Notes: a model not told the origin generated them from the sequence alone. A DNA stretch of 64,000 bases from Aeromicrobium flavum (GCF_007992115.1 NZ_BJZQ01000001.1:372001-436000); one strand, 5' to 3'; counted from the stretch's first letter, positions 36,298-49,340 are shown. Numbers and translations are program-made.

Positions 36298-37338
36298 GTG
36301 CGCGCTTTGGTCCTCGATGCAGTCCGGGCCCAGCCGGAGGTTCGCGACGTCCCGGTGCCCACCGTTCCGGACAGCGGCGTCGTGGTGCGGGTGGTCGCGA
36401 CCGGCCTGTGTCGCAGCGACTGGCACGCGTGGGCCGGCCACGACGACGACGTCGCCTTCCCCCACGTGCCGGGACACGAGCTCGCCGGCGTGATCTCGTC
36501 CGTCGGGCCCGGCGTGAGGACGTGGAAGGTCGGCGACCGCGTCACCGTGCCGTTCGTGGCCGGCTGCGGGACGTGCGCGTGGTGCCTCGCCGGAGACGCC
36601 CAGGTGTGTCCCGATCAGGAGCAGCCCGGCTTCACCTACTGGGGCTCGTTCGCCGAGTACGTGGCCGTGCACGCCGCGGACACCAACCTCGTCGCGATTC
36701 CCGAGTCGGTCGACTTCGCGACGGCGGCGAGCCTGGGTTGTCGGTTCGCGACCGCTCACCGCGCCCTCGTCGGTCGCGCTCGCGTCACGGAGGGTGAGTG
36801 GGTGACCGTGATCGGCGCCGGGGGAGTGGGACTCAGCGCGGTGATGATCGCCCGAGCGCTCGGCGCGCGGGTCATCGCGGTCGACCGCAACGCCGAAGCG
36901 CTGGCCGTCGCGACGGACCTCGGTGCCGAGCACACGGTGCTCGCCGACGGGCGCGACATCGCCGAAGCGGTCGCGGAGCTCACCGGGGGAGGCAGCCACG
37001 TCGCGGTCGACGCCGTCGGCAGCGAGCAGACCTGCGCCGACGCGATCCTCAGCCTGCGTCGCCGCGGTCGTCTCGCCCAGGTGGGCCTGCTGCCTCCCGT
37101 CGACGGGCACCCGCGGGTCCCGATGGCGCGCGTCATCGGGTGGGAGCTCGACCTTCTCGGCAGCCACGGCATGGCCGCCGTCGACTACCCGGGGATGATG
37201 GCGCTGATCGAGTCGGGCGCCCTGCGCCCGGACCGACTGATCGAGCGCACGATCGGCCTCGACGAGGCCGCCGCGCTGTTGCCGGTCTTCGACACGGCGA
37301 CGCTCGCCGGGATGACGATCATCGACCCGACCCGCTGA
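36298..37338 (+). CDS. Zinc-dependent alcohol dehydrogenase family protein
   Basis: A 346-residue medium-chain dehydrogenase/reductase. Catalytic zinc ligands lie in GLCRSDWHAW (Cys) and VPGHELAG (His-Glu). The structural zinc site has all four cysteines in CGTCAWCLAGDAQVC. The Rossmann motif is GAGGVGLSAVMIARALGA, and DRN after the second strand suggests NAD rather than NADP. The substrate is unknown. It is a single gene, 91 bp after the propeller gene, and ends 12 bp before the next ORF. Confidence 0.9.
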   Translation: MRALVLDAVRAQPEVRDVPVPTVPDSGVVVRVVATGLCRSDWHAWAGHDDDVAFPHVPGHELAGVISSVGPGVRTWKVGDRVTVPFVAGCGTCAWCLAGDAQVCPDQEQPGFTYWGSFAEYVAVHAADTNLVAIPESVDFATAASLGCRFATAHRALVGRARVTEGEWVTVIGAGGVGLSAVMIARALGARVIAVDRNAEALAVATDLGAEHTVLADGRDIAEAVAELTGGGSHVAVDAVGSEQTCADAILSLRRRGRLAQVGLLPPVDGHPRVPMARVIGWELDLLGSHGMAAVDYPGMMALIESGALRPDRLIERTIGLDEAAALLPVFDTATLAGMTIIDPTR

Positions 37339-37350
37339 GAGGATCGCCGC

Positions 37351-37908
37351 ATGGCATCGAAGGCATCGAGCATCTCCACGGCGACGGGCGTCGACTGGTC
37401 CGCGTGGGACGCCTGGCTCCGCGCGGAGGGAGCCCTCGACCTCCCGCACCCGGAGATCGCGAAGCTCGCGCTGCGGCGCGTCCACGAGCTCGGCATCACG
37501 ACCCACGCAGGCAACGGCAAGCCGTTCAACGACGGGTGGTGGGCGCAGACCATCGCGATCGAGTTCGGTCACCAGCACGGCCTGCGGGAGAAGGGCCAGT
37601 CGTCGACCGGCGACCACGCGGTGTCGGCCTCGAAGAAGGTGGTGGGCTCGCTCGACGACCTGCTCGACCGTTGGCTGGCCGCGGTGGCCGGACAGACGGA
37701 CTTCGACGGCGTGAAGTTGGAGGGGGAGCCGCGCATCAGCTCCACCGAGAAGTGGCGCTACTGGCGCGCGAAGCTGACGGACGGCTCGTCGGTGAACGTC
37801 GACATCTCCGCCGACCGCATCGCCGTGCAGCATGCGGGTCTGGAATCCGCCGCCGATGGTGAGCGGTGGCGCCCGTACTGGAAGACGGTGCTGTCCTCGC
37901 TGGTGTGA
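37351..37908 (+). CDS. Hypothetical soluble protein (185 aa)
   Basis: I do not recognise this protein. It has 185 residues and no signal or membrane segment. The N-terminal half is helical and contains WSAWDAWLRAEGALDLPHPE and THAGNGKPFNDGWWAQTIA, a Trp-rich stretch that may bind ligand. The C-terminal half ends in beta-type segments (YWRAKLTDGSSVNVDISAD) and WRPYWKTVLSSL. A GAGGAT hexamer ends 6 nt before ATG 37351, so it may have its own leaderless start, or it may be cotranscribed with the dehydrogenase 12 bp upstream. Confidence 0.7.
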   Translation: MASKASSISTATGVDWSAWDAWLRAEGALDLPHPEIAKLALRRVHELGITTHAGNGKPFNDGWWAQTIAIEFGHQHGLREKGQSSTGDHAVSASKKVVGSLDDLLDRWLAAVAGQTDFDGVKLEGEPRISSTEKWRYWRAKLTDGSSVNVDISADRIAVQHAGLESAADGERWRPYWKTVLSSLV

Positions 37909-38043
37909 GTCGCGCAGGGAGTCCGCGGGGGCATTCCTCGGGTTGCCGCGTCGCGCACGGCCCCTAGGCTCGGGAAGCCCGACCACCGGGCCTGCGGCGA
38001 CCCCCCTCGTCACGGATCGACGATCCCTCAGTGAAGGAAGCCC

Positions 38044-38994
38044 ATGTGCCGCGTTCTTGCCTATCTCGGGTCTGAAGTTCCGCTCGAGGACCTGCTCCTC
38101 AAGCCGGAGAACAGCCTCATCAACCAGTCCCTCGACCCGGAGCGCCACCCGCAGCTCCAGCTGGCCGGGTGGGGATTCGGGGCGTGGAGCGAGCACCTGC
38201 TGAAGCCGGACGAGCCCTTCCTCTATCACCGCCCCATGCCGGCCTTCTACGACGACAACGCCCAGGGGATCGTGCCGAGCCTCCAGGTCAGCACGATGCT
38301 CGCTCACGTGCGCGCAGCGGACTACAACTCCAAGACCGTGCTGGCCGACGAGAACTGTCACCCGTTCTCCTTCACGGGAACGCCGTGGATCGTCGCGCAG
38401 AACGGTGACGTGCCGAACTGGACGCTGCTGCAGCGCGAGCTGCTCCACCACTGCAAGGACGAGTACCTCGAGCAGATGGCGGGCACCACGGACACGGAGT
38501 TCCTCTACGTGCTGCTGCTGTCCCTGCTCGAGAGCGACAGCGACGAGGACGTGAAGCGCGCCGTCGAGGAGATGATGCGGCTCCTCGCGCAGGCCATGGA
38601 GGATCTCGACCTCCGGGCGCTGACCAAGCTGAAGATGGCGCTGGTGTCCCCGAACCGGATCATCGGGGTCAACGTCGGCACCGGGCACCAGGGCGAGCTG
38701 AACCCGGAGGGTGACTGGAGGGAGCTGCGGAAGGCCGAGCCGGGCACGGACGACTACGCGCTCGGCATGCTGCTGGAGCCGATGTACGTGCTGATGGGTC
38801 GCAACTTCTGTTACGACGGCCCGACCTACGACTTCGAGGAGTGCACGGTCGACCACGCGACCGCCGCCATCTTCGCCTCCGAGCCGTTGACCGACAGCAA
38901 GGCCGACTGGGGCACGTTGGAGTTCGGCGAGATCATGTTCCTCGAGAAGGACGGCGAGAAGGTCACCAAGACCGTCGACAAGCTGAAGGTGTAG
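38044..38994 (+). CDS. Class II glutamine amidotransferase (YafJ/EgtC-like)
   Basis: A 316-residue Ntn-type glutamine amidotransferase. The catalytic cysteine is residue 2 (MCRVLAYLG), exposed after removal of the initiator Met. Glutamine-pocket residues are in AHVRAADYNSK and the Asn-Gly of VAQNGDVPNW, and a conserved Asp in TDTEFLYVL. No synthetase partner domain is fused. EgtC of ergothioneine synthesis has the same start, but no egt genes are nearby, so the amide acceptor is unknown. A GAAGGA ribosome site precedes ATG 38044. It ends 7 bp from the convergent TrmO-like gene. Confidence 0.88.
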   Translation: MCRVLAYLGSEVPLEDLLLKPENSLINQSLDPERHPQLQLAGWGFGAWSEHLLKPDEPFLYHRPMPAFYDDNAQGIVPSLQVSTMLAHVRAADYNSKTVLADENCHPFSFTGTPWIVAQNGDVPNWTLLQRELLHHCKDEYLEQMAGTTDTEFLYVLLLSLLESDSDEDVKRAVEEMMRLLAQAMEDLDLRALTKLKMALVSPNRIIGVNVGTGHQGELNPEGDWRELRKAEPGTDDYALGMLLEPMYVLMGRNFCYDGPTYDFEECTVDHATAAIFASEPLTDSKADWGTLEFGEIMFLEKDGEKVTKTVDKLKV

Positions 38995-39001
38995 TCGGCC
39001 C

Positions 39002-39469
39002 TCAGGGCTCGAAGTACTCCGACATGACGTTGCCGACCCAGGCGGGTTGGCGCACGTCGGTCGGGAGGAACTCGCGCAGCACCGGCTTGAGGTCGACGAC
39101 CGGGGTCCCGGTGACGGCGTCGAGGCCGATCACGGTCAGCTCCCGACCGCTGACCGACTCGATCGCGCAGCATGTCACCCCGAGGCGGTTGGGCCGCCGC
39201 GGCGCGCGGCCCGCGAAGACCCCGACCGGCGGCAGGTCGCTGCGCCCGCGATAGGGCTTGGGCTCGCGGTGGTCGTCGAGCTCGTCGAACTGGTCGAAGA
39301 CGAAGAGCACCTCGACGTGCGAGAAGCCCTCCAGTCCTTGGAGGCAACTGTCGCCGAACCGCTCGTCGACGGTGATGGTGCTGCGGACCGCGCCCCACTG
39401 GTCGGAGTGCTGGACGTCGGTGCGGTCGTTGCGGACGGTGCCGATCGGGGTGATGGTGAACGTGCCCAT
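39002..39469 (-). CDS. TrmO/TsaA-like tRNA methyltransferase domain protein
   Basis: A 155-residue single-domain protein of the TsaA (TrmO) family, which uses SAM to methylate t6A37 in some tRNAs. It opens TFTITPIGTVRNDR and contains LQGLEGFSHVEVLFVFD and GVFAGRAPRRPNRLGVTCC, the family's core motif with Arg and Asn. Compared with E. coli TrmO it lacks the C-terminal extension. Substitutions in the core (GRAPRR for TRSPHR) leave activity uncertain. It follows the LysR gene by 9 bp on the same strand, so the two are probably cotranscribed. Confidence 0.85.
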   Translation of the reverse strand: MGTFTITPIGTVRNDRTDVQHSDQWGAVRSTITVDERFGDSCLQGLEGFSHVEVLFVFDQFDELDDHREPKPYRGRSDLPPVGVFAGRAPRRPNRLGVTCCAIESVSGRELTVIGLDAVTGTPVVDLKPVLREFLPTDVRQPAWVGNVMSEYFEP

Positions 39470-39478
39470 GCTCCCGTT

Positions 39479-40387
39479 CTAGCGGACGGCGGTGAGATCC
39501 GTCGTGATGCTCCGGATGTGCGCCAGGACCGTCTGCACGGTGGCGCGCTCGAGCGTCTCGGGTCGAGCGAGGCAGTCGATGTGGCGACCTACGCCGGGGT
39601 GGGCGAGCGGGCGGAGCACCAGGTCGGGGTGGCTGCGCAGGTCACTCGTGTAGCGGGGCATCAGCGCGACGCAGTCGCTCGCGGACACGACGGCGGCGGC
39701 CACCTGGAACTCGTTGATTCGGTGCTCGATGCGCACCTCGTTGCCCCCGAGGCCCGCGATCAGGGCGATGGCCTGTTCCAGGGGGAACCCCTCGTGCACG
39801 GCGACCCATCGTTCGCCGGCGAGATCAGCCGGCTCCAGCGACGCCTTCGCGGCCAGCGGATGATCACGCCGGAGGACGACGTCCAGTGGCTCGAACACGA
39901 GCCGCTCCACGCGCATCGACGGCGGCCAGTCGGGGCTGCCGACGAGTCGGTGGGCGAGGACGAGGTCGTGATCGGTCGTGAGCGAGGGGAAGTCCTCCTG
40001 GGCCACGTCGAAGTCGGTCACGGTGACGTCCGGCTGATCGGGATCGCTCAGCGCCATGATCAGCGGCGCGAAGATCGCGAGGCCCGCGCTGTGGAAGGCC
40101 GCCACCGACACGGTGCCCGAGCGATCGTCCTGGAACCGCGCCACGGCCTGCTCGGCGCGCTCGAGCGCCACCTCCACGTCGATCGCTGCCGCAGCCAGGG
40201 CGCGTCCGGCGTCGGTGAGTGCCGTCCGCCGGCCGTTCCGGTAGGTCAACGGGACGGGGGAGCGGCGTTGCAGCGCGCTGATCTGCTGCGAGATGGCCGA
40301 CGGGCTGACGTGCAGCGCGGTCGCCACCGCGGCGATGCTGCCCCGGTCGCCCAACTCTCTCAACACGCGCAGCTGACCCAGTTCCAT
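39479..40387 (-). CDS. LysR-family transcriptional regulator
   Basis: A 302-residue LysR regulator. The N-terminal winged helix has LRVLRELGDRGSIAAVATAL followed by HVSPSAISQQISALQRR, and the effector-binding periplasmic-protein fold starts near residue 90. The divergent neighbour is an EamA transporter starting 48 bp away, the classical LysR pairing, so it probably controls the transporter and itself. The inducer is unknown. The shared 48-bp region (40388-40435) is AT-rich for this genome and should hold both promoters, but I cannot identify a T-N11-A box with confidence. Confidence 0.92.
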   Translation of the reverse strand: MELGQLRVLRELGDRGSIAAVATALHVSPSAISQQISALQRRSPVPLTYRNGRRTALTDAGRALAAAAIDVEVALERAEQAVARFQDDRSGTVSVAAFHSAGLAIFAPLIMALSDPDQPDVTVTDFDVAQEDFPSLTTDHDLVLAHRLVGSPDWPPSMRVERLVFEPLDVVLRRDHPLAAKASLEPADLAGERWVAVHEGFPLEQAIALIAGLGGNEVRIEHRINEFQVAAAVVSASDCVALMPRYTSDLRSHPDLVLRPLAHPGVGRHIDCLARPETLERATVQTVLAHIRSITTDLTAVR

Positions 40388-40435
40388 AAGTCGAACCTAA
40401 ATCATCCGCTTTGAAATGAGTGTCTTGTCTAACGC

Positions 40436-41392
40436 ATGAGTGGGCCGGACGATCAGGAGGTGACCTCCCTGCTCTTCCGTCTCCGCGTGGACCTCCTGCT
40501 CTTCCTCGTCGCCGCGTCCTGGGGATCGACGTACCTGGTGGCCAAGGAGCTGGTCACCCCGAGCTCGGTGATGGCCCTCCTCGCGCTGCGGATGCTGCTC
40601 GCCGCCGCCGTCATGGGCGCGATCGTGGCCATCCGGGGCCGGCGCATCACCGCGGACGAGCTGCGCGCGGGGGTCACGCTCGGGATGCTGCTGGCTGCCG
40701 TGTTCGTCCTGGAGACCTTCGGGATCGCTCACACCTCGGCCACGAACGCCGGGCTCATCATCAGCCTGACGATCGTGTTCACGCCGATCCTCGACTCCGT
40801 GGTCTCAGGGCGCCGGCTGCCGGGCACCTTCCTGCTCGCCGCCACGATCGCGGTGGTCGGGGTCGGTCTGCTGGCGGGCAACGGCGCGCTCGATCCACCG
40901 AACGTAGGCGACCTGCTGATCCTCGGAGCGGCCGTCGTGCGCGCTGTCCACGTCACCTCGATGCCGCAGGTGACCGCCGGCAAACCGATGGACACCGTCC
41001 ACCTCACGACGGTGCAGCTGGCCACCTGCGCGGCGGTCTTCTCGGTGGGCTCGGTGTTCCACGGCGACTCGATCCCGCAGTACGTCGCGCAGCTCGACCT
41101 CGCAGGCGTCGTGCTCTTCCTCTATCTCGTGCTGGTGTGCACGGTGTTCGCCTTCTTCATCCAGATCTGGGCGGTCCACCGCACGTCGCCGTCGAGGGTC
41201 AGCCTGCTGCTGGGAACGGAGCCCATCTGGGCCGCCTTCATCGGCATCACCGTCGCTCAGGACACCATCGCCCCGATCGGCTACCTCGGCATTGCCTTGA
41301 TCCTCGCCGGCACCGCCTGGGGCCGATCCCTTGAACAGCGCGACCGACTCGCCGCCCAGACACCCGAGCGTCAGTTGTCCGCAGCGCAGTAA
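40436..41392 (+). CDS. EamA/DMT-family transporter
   Basis: A 318-residue membrane protein with ten predicted helices in two EamA repeats (about 22-145 and 160-300). The first repeat begins FLVAASWGSTYLVAKELVTPS, typical of the RhaT/DMT group, and the second contains TEPIWAAFIGITVAQD. It probably exports a small metabolite or amino acid. The start ATG 40436 has no Shine-Dalgarno; an AGGAGGTGA stretch at about 40455 lies inside the reading frame. Expression is probably under the divergent LysR regulator. Confidence 0.9.
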   Translation: MSGPDDQEVTSLLFRLRVDLLLFLVAASWGSTYLVAKELVTPSSVMALLALRMLLAAAVMGAIVAIRGRRITADELRAGVTLGMLLAAVFVLETFGIAHTSATNAGLIISLTIVFTPILDSVVSGRRLPGTFLLAATIAVVGVGLLAGNGALDPPNVGDLLILGAAVVRAVHVTSMPQVTAGKPMDTVHLTTVQLATCAAVFSVGSVFHGDSIPQYVAQLDLAGVVLFLYLVLVCTVFAFFIQIWAVHRTSPSRVSLLLGTEPIWAAFIGITVAQDTIAPIGYLGIALILAGTAWGRSLEQRDRLAAQTPERQLSAAQ

Positions 41393-41562
41393 GTAGGGAC
41401 CACCACTCAGACCGACTCCGCACTGGCGTCGGTATGTCGCCGGCCGCGGCGGCAAACTGAAGGGTTTTCCTATCGCGCGGCACTTTCGCGGTGGTGTGAC
41501 GCACCTCGGAGAGACGGCGCAGATCTGGACAGAAGCGGACGCAACGTTGGCAAGATGGACGG

Positions 41563-41853
41563 ATGGAAGGATCCTTACTTCACGACCTCGCTGCGAAGCG
41601 AGCGTCTCGGTGGCGACGGGAGGAGTTCGGCTTCGAAGTCCTCGATGGGCCGATCACCGACAAGCCCGCGTCCTGGCTAGTGCTTAGCCTGAACGGTGTC
41701 CTTGGGCAGTTGACGCTGTGGGTATCCGGAGAAGCGGAGATGGACTGGGGCACTCCCGAGGACGGCGGCGAACGCCACTACGACCTTGGTTCCAGCGCCG
41801 AACTTGAGCGCTGCGTCGACGACCTTGAACTGCAGTTGCGCCTCCTGTCTTAG
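41563..41853 (+). CDS. Small acidic hypothetical protein (96 aa) in a lower-GC patch
   Basis: I do not recognise this 96-residue protein. It contains GFEVLDGPITDKPASWLVL, LTLWVSGEAEMDWG and a helical acidic end (LERCVDDLELQLRLL). It is soluble. The surrounding stretch, about 41400-42060, is visibly less GC-rich than its neighbours and has weaker third-position bias, which may indicate recent acquisition. ATG 41563 has only a weak ribosome site (GGACGG). A small acidic immunity-like protein is conceivable, but no toxin gene is adjacent, so I give no function. Confidence 0.45.
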   Translation: MEGSLLHDLAAKRASRWRREEFGFEVLDGPITDKPASWLVLSLNGVLGQLTLWVSGEAEMDWGTPEDGGERHYDLGSSAELERCVDDLELQLRLLS

Positions 41854-42141
41854 CCGTCCGCTCATCGGCACGGGCACGCGAGCTGCGGCAATGGCGGTGG
41901 AATGCGCCAACTGATGTTGGGTCAGTTCAGCCCACATATGGGCCAAAGCGGTACATCATTCTGGGCGGAATGCCGCAGTCCGCCCTGCTGAACGCGAAGC
42001 TCTGCGACGGCCCACCGCGTCGATCGAGCGGAGCGGATCTGTACCGAAGCCCTTCCGTCGCGGGGGCCACGTGTCACGCGTCAGCCGTTCCCGCGGGCGC
42101 GGGCGGGCTGGGCCGGGCCCACTGATAACCTGACGCAGAAC
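41854..42141 (+). other. Non-coding stretch before the pyr operon
   Basis: Nothing here is convincingly coding. It is the continuation of the lower-GC patch and then the GC-rich upstream region of pyrR. A TGATAAC at 42123-42129 could be the -10 element of the pyr promoter, about 20 bp before the PyrR-binding hairpin, but no clear -35 is visible. Confidence 0.4.
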
Positions 42142-42180
42142 CATCCTTTAACCACCGTCCTGTGAGGCGGAGAAGGAGGT
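42142..42180 (+). promoter_or_regulatory. PyrR-binding leader RNA overlapping the pyrR ribosome site
   Basis: The leader contains CCGTCCTGTGAGGCGG (42155-42170), a bulged stem with a UGUGA loop that matches the PyrR recognition pattern UCCNGNGAGG. Outside it, TCCTT at 42144-42148 can pair with AAGGA at 42173-42177, part of the Shine-Dalgarno AAGGAGGT. PyrR bound with UMP would stabilise the structure and hide the ribosome site. Translational repression of this kind is known for mycobacterial pyrR. No terminator poly-U follows. Confidence 0.85.
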
Positions 42181-42184
42181 CGGA

Positions 42185-42718
42185 TTGAGCACCGTCATGG
42201 ATGCCACCGACATCTCGCGTGCGCTGACACGCATCACCCACGAGATCCTCGAGCGGAATCGCGACGCCGAAGGCGTGGTGATCCTCGGGATTCCCACCCG
42301 CGGCGTCGAGCTGGCCGAGCGGATCGCCGCGAAGATGGCCGAGGTCGAGGGGACCACCATCGTGCCCGGCGCCCTGGACGTCACGATGTACCGCGACGAC
42401 CTGCGCCTGAAGGCCCCCCGCGCGCTCGAGGCCACCAACGTCCCCGAGGACATCGACGGTCGCGTCGTCGTCCTGGTCGACGACGTCCTCATGAGCGGCC
42501 GCACGATCCGGGCGGCGCTCGACGCCCTCAGCGACCTCGGCCGGCCCAAGGCCGTGCAGCTGGCGGTCCTGGTCGACCGCGGCCACCGCGAGCTGCCGAT
42601 CCGGGCCGACTTCGTGGGCAAGAACCTGCCCACCTCGCTGGCCGAGAAGGTCCGCGTGCGGCTGAGCGGCACCGACGGCTCCGACGACTCCGTCTCGATC
42701 GAGGGGAGCGGCGCATGA
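42185..42718 (+). CDS. pyrR: Bifunctional pyr operon regulator / uracil phosphoribosyltransferase
   Basis: A 177-residue phosphoribosyltransferase-fold regulator that binds the pyr leader RNA when UMP is high. The PRPP-binding motif is [19 protein letters not shown] (about 95-113), and [16 protein letters not shown] carries the RNA-binding and flexible-loop region. The start is the TTG at 42185, 4 nt after the AAGGAGGT ribosome site; the ATG at 42197 would be 16 nt away. It is the first gene of pyrR–pyrB–pyrC–carA–carB–pyrF and overlaps pyrB by ATGA. Confidence 0.95.
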   Translation: MSTVMDATDISRALTRITHEILERNRDAEGVVILGIPTRGVELAERIAAKMAEVEGTTIVPGALDVTMYRDDLRLKAPRALEATNVPEDIDGRVVVLVDDVLMSGRTIRAALDALSDLGRPKAVQLAVLVDRGHRELPIRADFVGKNLPTSLAEKVRVRLSGTDGSDDSVSIEGSGA

Positions 42719-43647
42719 AGCACCTCCTGAGCGCCGGCGACCTCAGCCGGGACGAGGCCGTCCTCATCCTCGACACCGCCGAGCAGCTGCTGAGCGTCGC
42801 CCAGCGACCGATCAAGAAGCTGCCCACCCTGCGCGGCCGCACGATCGTCAACCTGTTCTTCGAGGACTCCACGCGCACCCGGATCAGCTTCGAGGCCGCG
42901 GCCAAGCGCCTCTCGGCCGACGTCATCAACTTCAGCGCCAAGGGCTCCAGCGTCAGCAAGGGGGAGTCCCTCAAGGACACTGCGCTGACCCTGCAGGCCA
43001 TGGGCGCCGACGCGGTCGTCATCCGCCACCACGCCTCGGGCGCGCCGCACCGCCTGGCGACCTCCGAGTGGACCAAGGGAGCGGTCGTCAACGCCGGCGA
43101 CGGCACCCACGAGCACCCCACGCAGGCCCTGCTCGACGCCTTCACGATGCGCTCGCGCCTCGGCGACCTGGCCGGCAAGAACGTCACGATCGTCGGTGAC
43201 GTCCTGCACAGTCGCGTCGCCCGCTCGAACGCGCTACTGCTCGACACGCTCGGCGCCAACGTCACGCTCGTCGCGCCGCCGACGCTGCTGCCGGTGGGTG
43301 TCGAGACGTGGCCCGTCGAGACGTCCTACGACCTCGACGCCAGCCTCGAGAAGGCCGACGCGGTCATGATGCTGCGCGTCCAGCGCGAGCGGATGAACGC
43401 CTCGTTCTTCCCCAGCGCCCGCGAGTACAGCCGCCGCTACGGGCTCGACGTGGCCCGCATGAACCGCCTGCCCGACCATGCCATCGTGCTGCACCCCGGC
43501 CCGATGAACCGCGGCATGGAGATCAACGCCGACGTCGCCGACAGCGACCGCTCCGTCATCGTCGAGCAGGTCACCAACGGCGTCGCCGTCCGCATGGCCG
43601 TCCTGTACCTGCTGCTGGGTGGCGCCACCGAGGGAGAAACTGCATGA
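42715..43647 (+). CDS. pyrB: Aspartate carbamoyltransferase catalytic subunit
   Basis: A 310-residue enzyme joining carbamoyl phosphate and aspartate, the first committed step to UMP. The carbamoyl-phosphate motif [13 protein letters not shown] and the 80s loop region [14 protein letters not shown] are present, as are [14 protein letters not shown] and the C-terminal [10 protein letters not shown]. No pyrI regulatory gene is adjacent, typical of the PyrR-regulated actinobacterial operon. It overlaps pyrR and pyrC by four bases each. Confidence 0.97.
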   Translation: MKHLLSAGDLSRDEAVLILDTAEQLLSVAQRPIKKLPTLRGRTIVNLFFEDSTRTRISFEAAAKRLSADVINFSAKGSSVSKGESLKDTALTLQAMGADAVVIRHHASGAPHRLATSEWTKGAVVNAGDGTHEHPTQALLDAFTMRSRLGDLAGKNVTIVGDVLHSRVARSNALLLDTLGANVTLVAPPTLLPVGVETWPVETSYDLDASLEKADAVMMLRVQRERMNASFFPSAREYSRRYGLDVARMNRLPDHAIVLHPGPMNRGMEINADVADSDRSVIVEQVTNGVAVRMAVLYLLLGGATEGETA

Positions 43648-44921
43648 GCACCGTCATCAAGGGCGCCCGGATCCTGGGCGGCGAAGCCACCGACCTCCTC
43701 ATCGAGGACGGGGTCATCATGCAGATCGGCGCCGACCTCACCGGCGACGAGACCGTCGATGCCACCGGCCTGATCGCGCTGCCCGGCCTGGTCGACCTGC
43801 ACACCCACCTGCGCGAGCCGGGCCGCGAGGACGCCGAGACCGTCCTCACCGGCACGCAGGCCGCCGCCAGGGGCGGGTTCACCTGCGTCTTCGCCATGGC
43901 CAACACCGAGCCCGTCGCCGACACCGCCGGCGTCGTCGAGCAGGTCTGGCGCCTCGGCCGCGAGCACGGCTACGCCGACGTGCAGCCCATCGGAGCGGTC
44001 ACCGTCGGACTGGCGGGGGAGCGGCTCGCCGAGCTCGGCGCCATGGCCGACTCGGCCGCCCAGGTGCGCGTGTTCAGTGACGACGGCAAGTGCGTCAGCG
44101 ACGCCGTCCTCATGCGCCGCGCTCTGGAGTACGTGAAGGCCTTCGACGGCGTGATCGCCCAGCACGCGCAGGAGCCGCGCCTCACCGAGGGCGCCCAGAT
44201 GAACGAGGGCCCGCTCTCGGGCGAGCTCGGCCTCACCGGCTGGCCCGCCGTCGCCGAGGAGGCGATCATCGCCCGCGACGTCCTGCTCGCTGAGCACGTC
44301 GGCAGCCGCCTGCACGTGTGCCACCTGTCCACGCGGGGCTCGGTCGAGATCGTGCGCTGGGCCAAGAGTCGCGGCATCGACGTCACCGCCGAGGTCACGC
44401 CGCACCACCTGCTGCTCGACGACGAGCTGGTCCGCAGCTACGACCCGATCTACAAGGTCAACCCGCCGCTGCGCAGCAAGGACGACGTCCTCGCCGTCCG
44501 CGAGGGCCTGGCCGACGGCACGATCGACATCGTCGCCACCGACCACGCGCCGCACCCGATGGAGGACAAGGAGTGCGAGTGGCAGGCCGCGGCCTTCGGC
44601 ATGATCGGCCTCGAGACCGCGCTGTCGATCGTGCAGCAGACGATGGTCGACACCGGGGCCCTCACCTGGGAGCGCGTCGCCGAGGTCATGAGCGCCAACC
44701 CCGCCCGGATCGGCCGCGCCACCACCCACGGACGTCCGCTCGCGGTCGGCGAACCGGCCCACGTGGTGCTCTACGACCCGACCGCGAAGCGTACGATCGA
44801 GCCCGCCGACACGGCGAGCCTGTCGCGCAACACCCCCTATGCCGGAAGGGAACTGCCGGGCCGCGTGGTCGCGACGTTCCTGGCCGGCAAGCCCACCGTC
44901 CTGGAAGGAAAGCTGCAGTGA
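43644..44921 (+). CDS. pyrC: Dihydroorotase (type I)
   Basis: A 425-residue zinc amidohydrolase closing carbamoyl-aspartate to dihydroorotate. The metal-binding HTHLREPG motif is in [14 protein letters not shown]. Further ligands are the His in [14 protein letters not shown] and [11 protein letters not shown], and the Asp in [14 protein letters not shown], matching the large bacterial DHOase class. ATG 43644 overlaps the pyrB stop; a reading from further upstream runs through pyrB. The carA GTG overlaps its stop. Confidence 0.96.
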   Translation: MSTVIKGARILGGEATDLLIEDGVIMQIGADLTGDETVDATGLIALPGLVDLHTHLREPGREDAETVLTGTQAAARGGFTCVFAMANTEPVADTAGVVEQVWRLGREHGYADVQPIGAVTVGLAGERLAELGAMADSAAQVRVFSDDGKCVSDAVLMRRALEYVKAFDGVIAQHAQEPRLTEGAQMNEGPLSGELGLTGWPAVAEEAIIARDVLLAEHVGSRLHVCHLSTRGSVEIVRWAKSRGIDVTAEVTPHHLLLDDELVRSYDPIYKVNPPLRSKDDVLAVREGLADGTIDIVATDHAPHPMEDKECEWQAAAFGMIGLETALSIVQQTMVDTGALTWERVAEVMSANPARIGRATTHGRPLAVGEPAHVVLYDPTAKRTIEPADTASLSRNTPYAGRELPGRVVATFLAGKPTVLEGKLQ

Positions 44922-46025
44922 CGTTCACCCCCGCCATCCTCGTGCTCGAGGACGGACGCACCTTCCGCGGACGCTCCTACGGCGCCACCGGCACCACGGT
45001 CGCCGAGATCGTCTTCAACACCGGCATGACCGGCTACCAGGAGACGCTCACCGACCCGTCGTACCGCGGCCAGATCGTCGTGATGACGGCCCCGCACGTC
45101 GGCAACACCGGCGCCAACCCCGAGGACTTCGAGTCCGGCCGGGTCTGGGTCGACGGCTACGTGGTGCGCGACCCCGCCCGCCAGCGCTCCAACTGGCGCT
45201 CCGACCGCAGCCTCGACGACCTGCTCACCGAGCAGGGCGTCGTCGGCATCAGCGGCATCGACACCCGCGCCCTCACCCGCCACCTGCGCGAGCGCGGCTC
45301 CATGCGCGCCGCCATCAGCACCGAGGTCCTCGACCCCGAGGCGCTGCTCCAGCAGGTGCAGCAGGCGCCGAGCATGACCGGCTCGAACTACCTCGCCGAC
45401 GTCACCGTCGACGAGGCGCAAGTCGTGCCGGCCGAGGGCGAGAAGAAGTACACCGTCGTCGCGCTCGACCTCGGCATCAAGGGCATGACCCCCAAGCTGA
45501 TGGCCAAGCGCGGCATCGAGGTGCACGTCCTGCCCGCCACCTCCTCGCTGGAGGAGGTGCTCGCGCTCGACCCCGACGGCGTCTTCATGTCCAACGGCCC
45601 GGGCGACCCGGCCACCGCCGACCACCAGGTCGAGCTCGTCCAAGGCGTCCTCGAGCAGGGAACGCCGTACTTCGGCATCTGCCTGGGCAACCAGATCTTC
45701 GGGCGCGCGCTCGGCCGCGGCACCTACAAGCTCAAGTACGGGCACCGCGGGGTCAACCAGCCCGTGCAGGATCGCACCACCGGCAAGGTCGAGATCACCG
45801 CGCACAACCACGGGTTCGCCGTGGACGCGCCGCTCGACGAGGACTTCGAGACGCCCTACGGCCCGGCCCGGGTCACCCACGTGTGCCTGAACGACGACGT
45901 CGTCGAGGGCATCGCCCTGCTGGACCGCCCCGGGTTCAGCGTCCAGTACCACCCCGAGGCCGCTGCGGGTCCGCACGACGCCGGCTACCTCTTCGACCGC
46001 TTCACCGACCTCATGGAGGCTGCTC

Positions 46026-46042
<17 letters not shown>
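44918..46042 (+). CDS. carA: Carbamoyl-phosphate synthase small (glutaminase) subunit
   Basis: A 374-residue subunit that hydrolyses glutamine and channels ammonia to CarB. The N-terminal CarA-specific domain reads [20 protein letters not shown]. The class I glutamine amidotransferase triad has Cys255 in [11 protein letters not shown] and His/Glu in [13 protein letters not shown]. It begins at GTG 44918, overlapping the pyrC stop, and extends 17 bp into carB. Carbamoyl phosphate is shared with arginine synthesis, and no arg genes are in the window. Confidence 0.97.

Positions 46043-49336
<3,294 letters not shown>

Positions 49337-49340
<4 letters not shown>

Noticed and set aside
41677-41946. 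An 89-codon minus-strand frame over the small hypothetical gene
   Set aside because: It is antisense to the better supported 96-codon frame, has no ribosome site and no recognisable motif.
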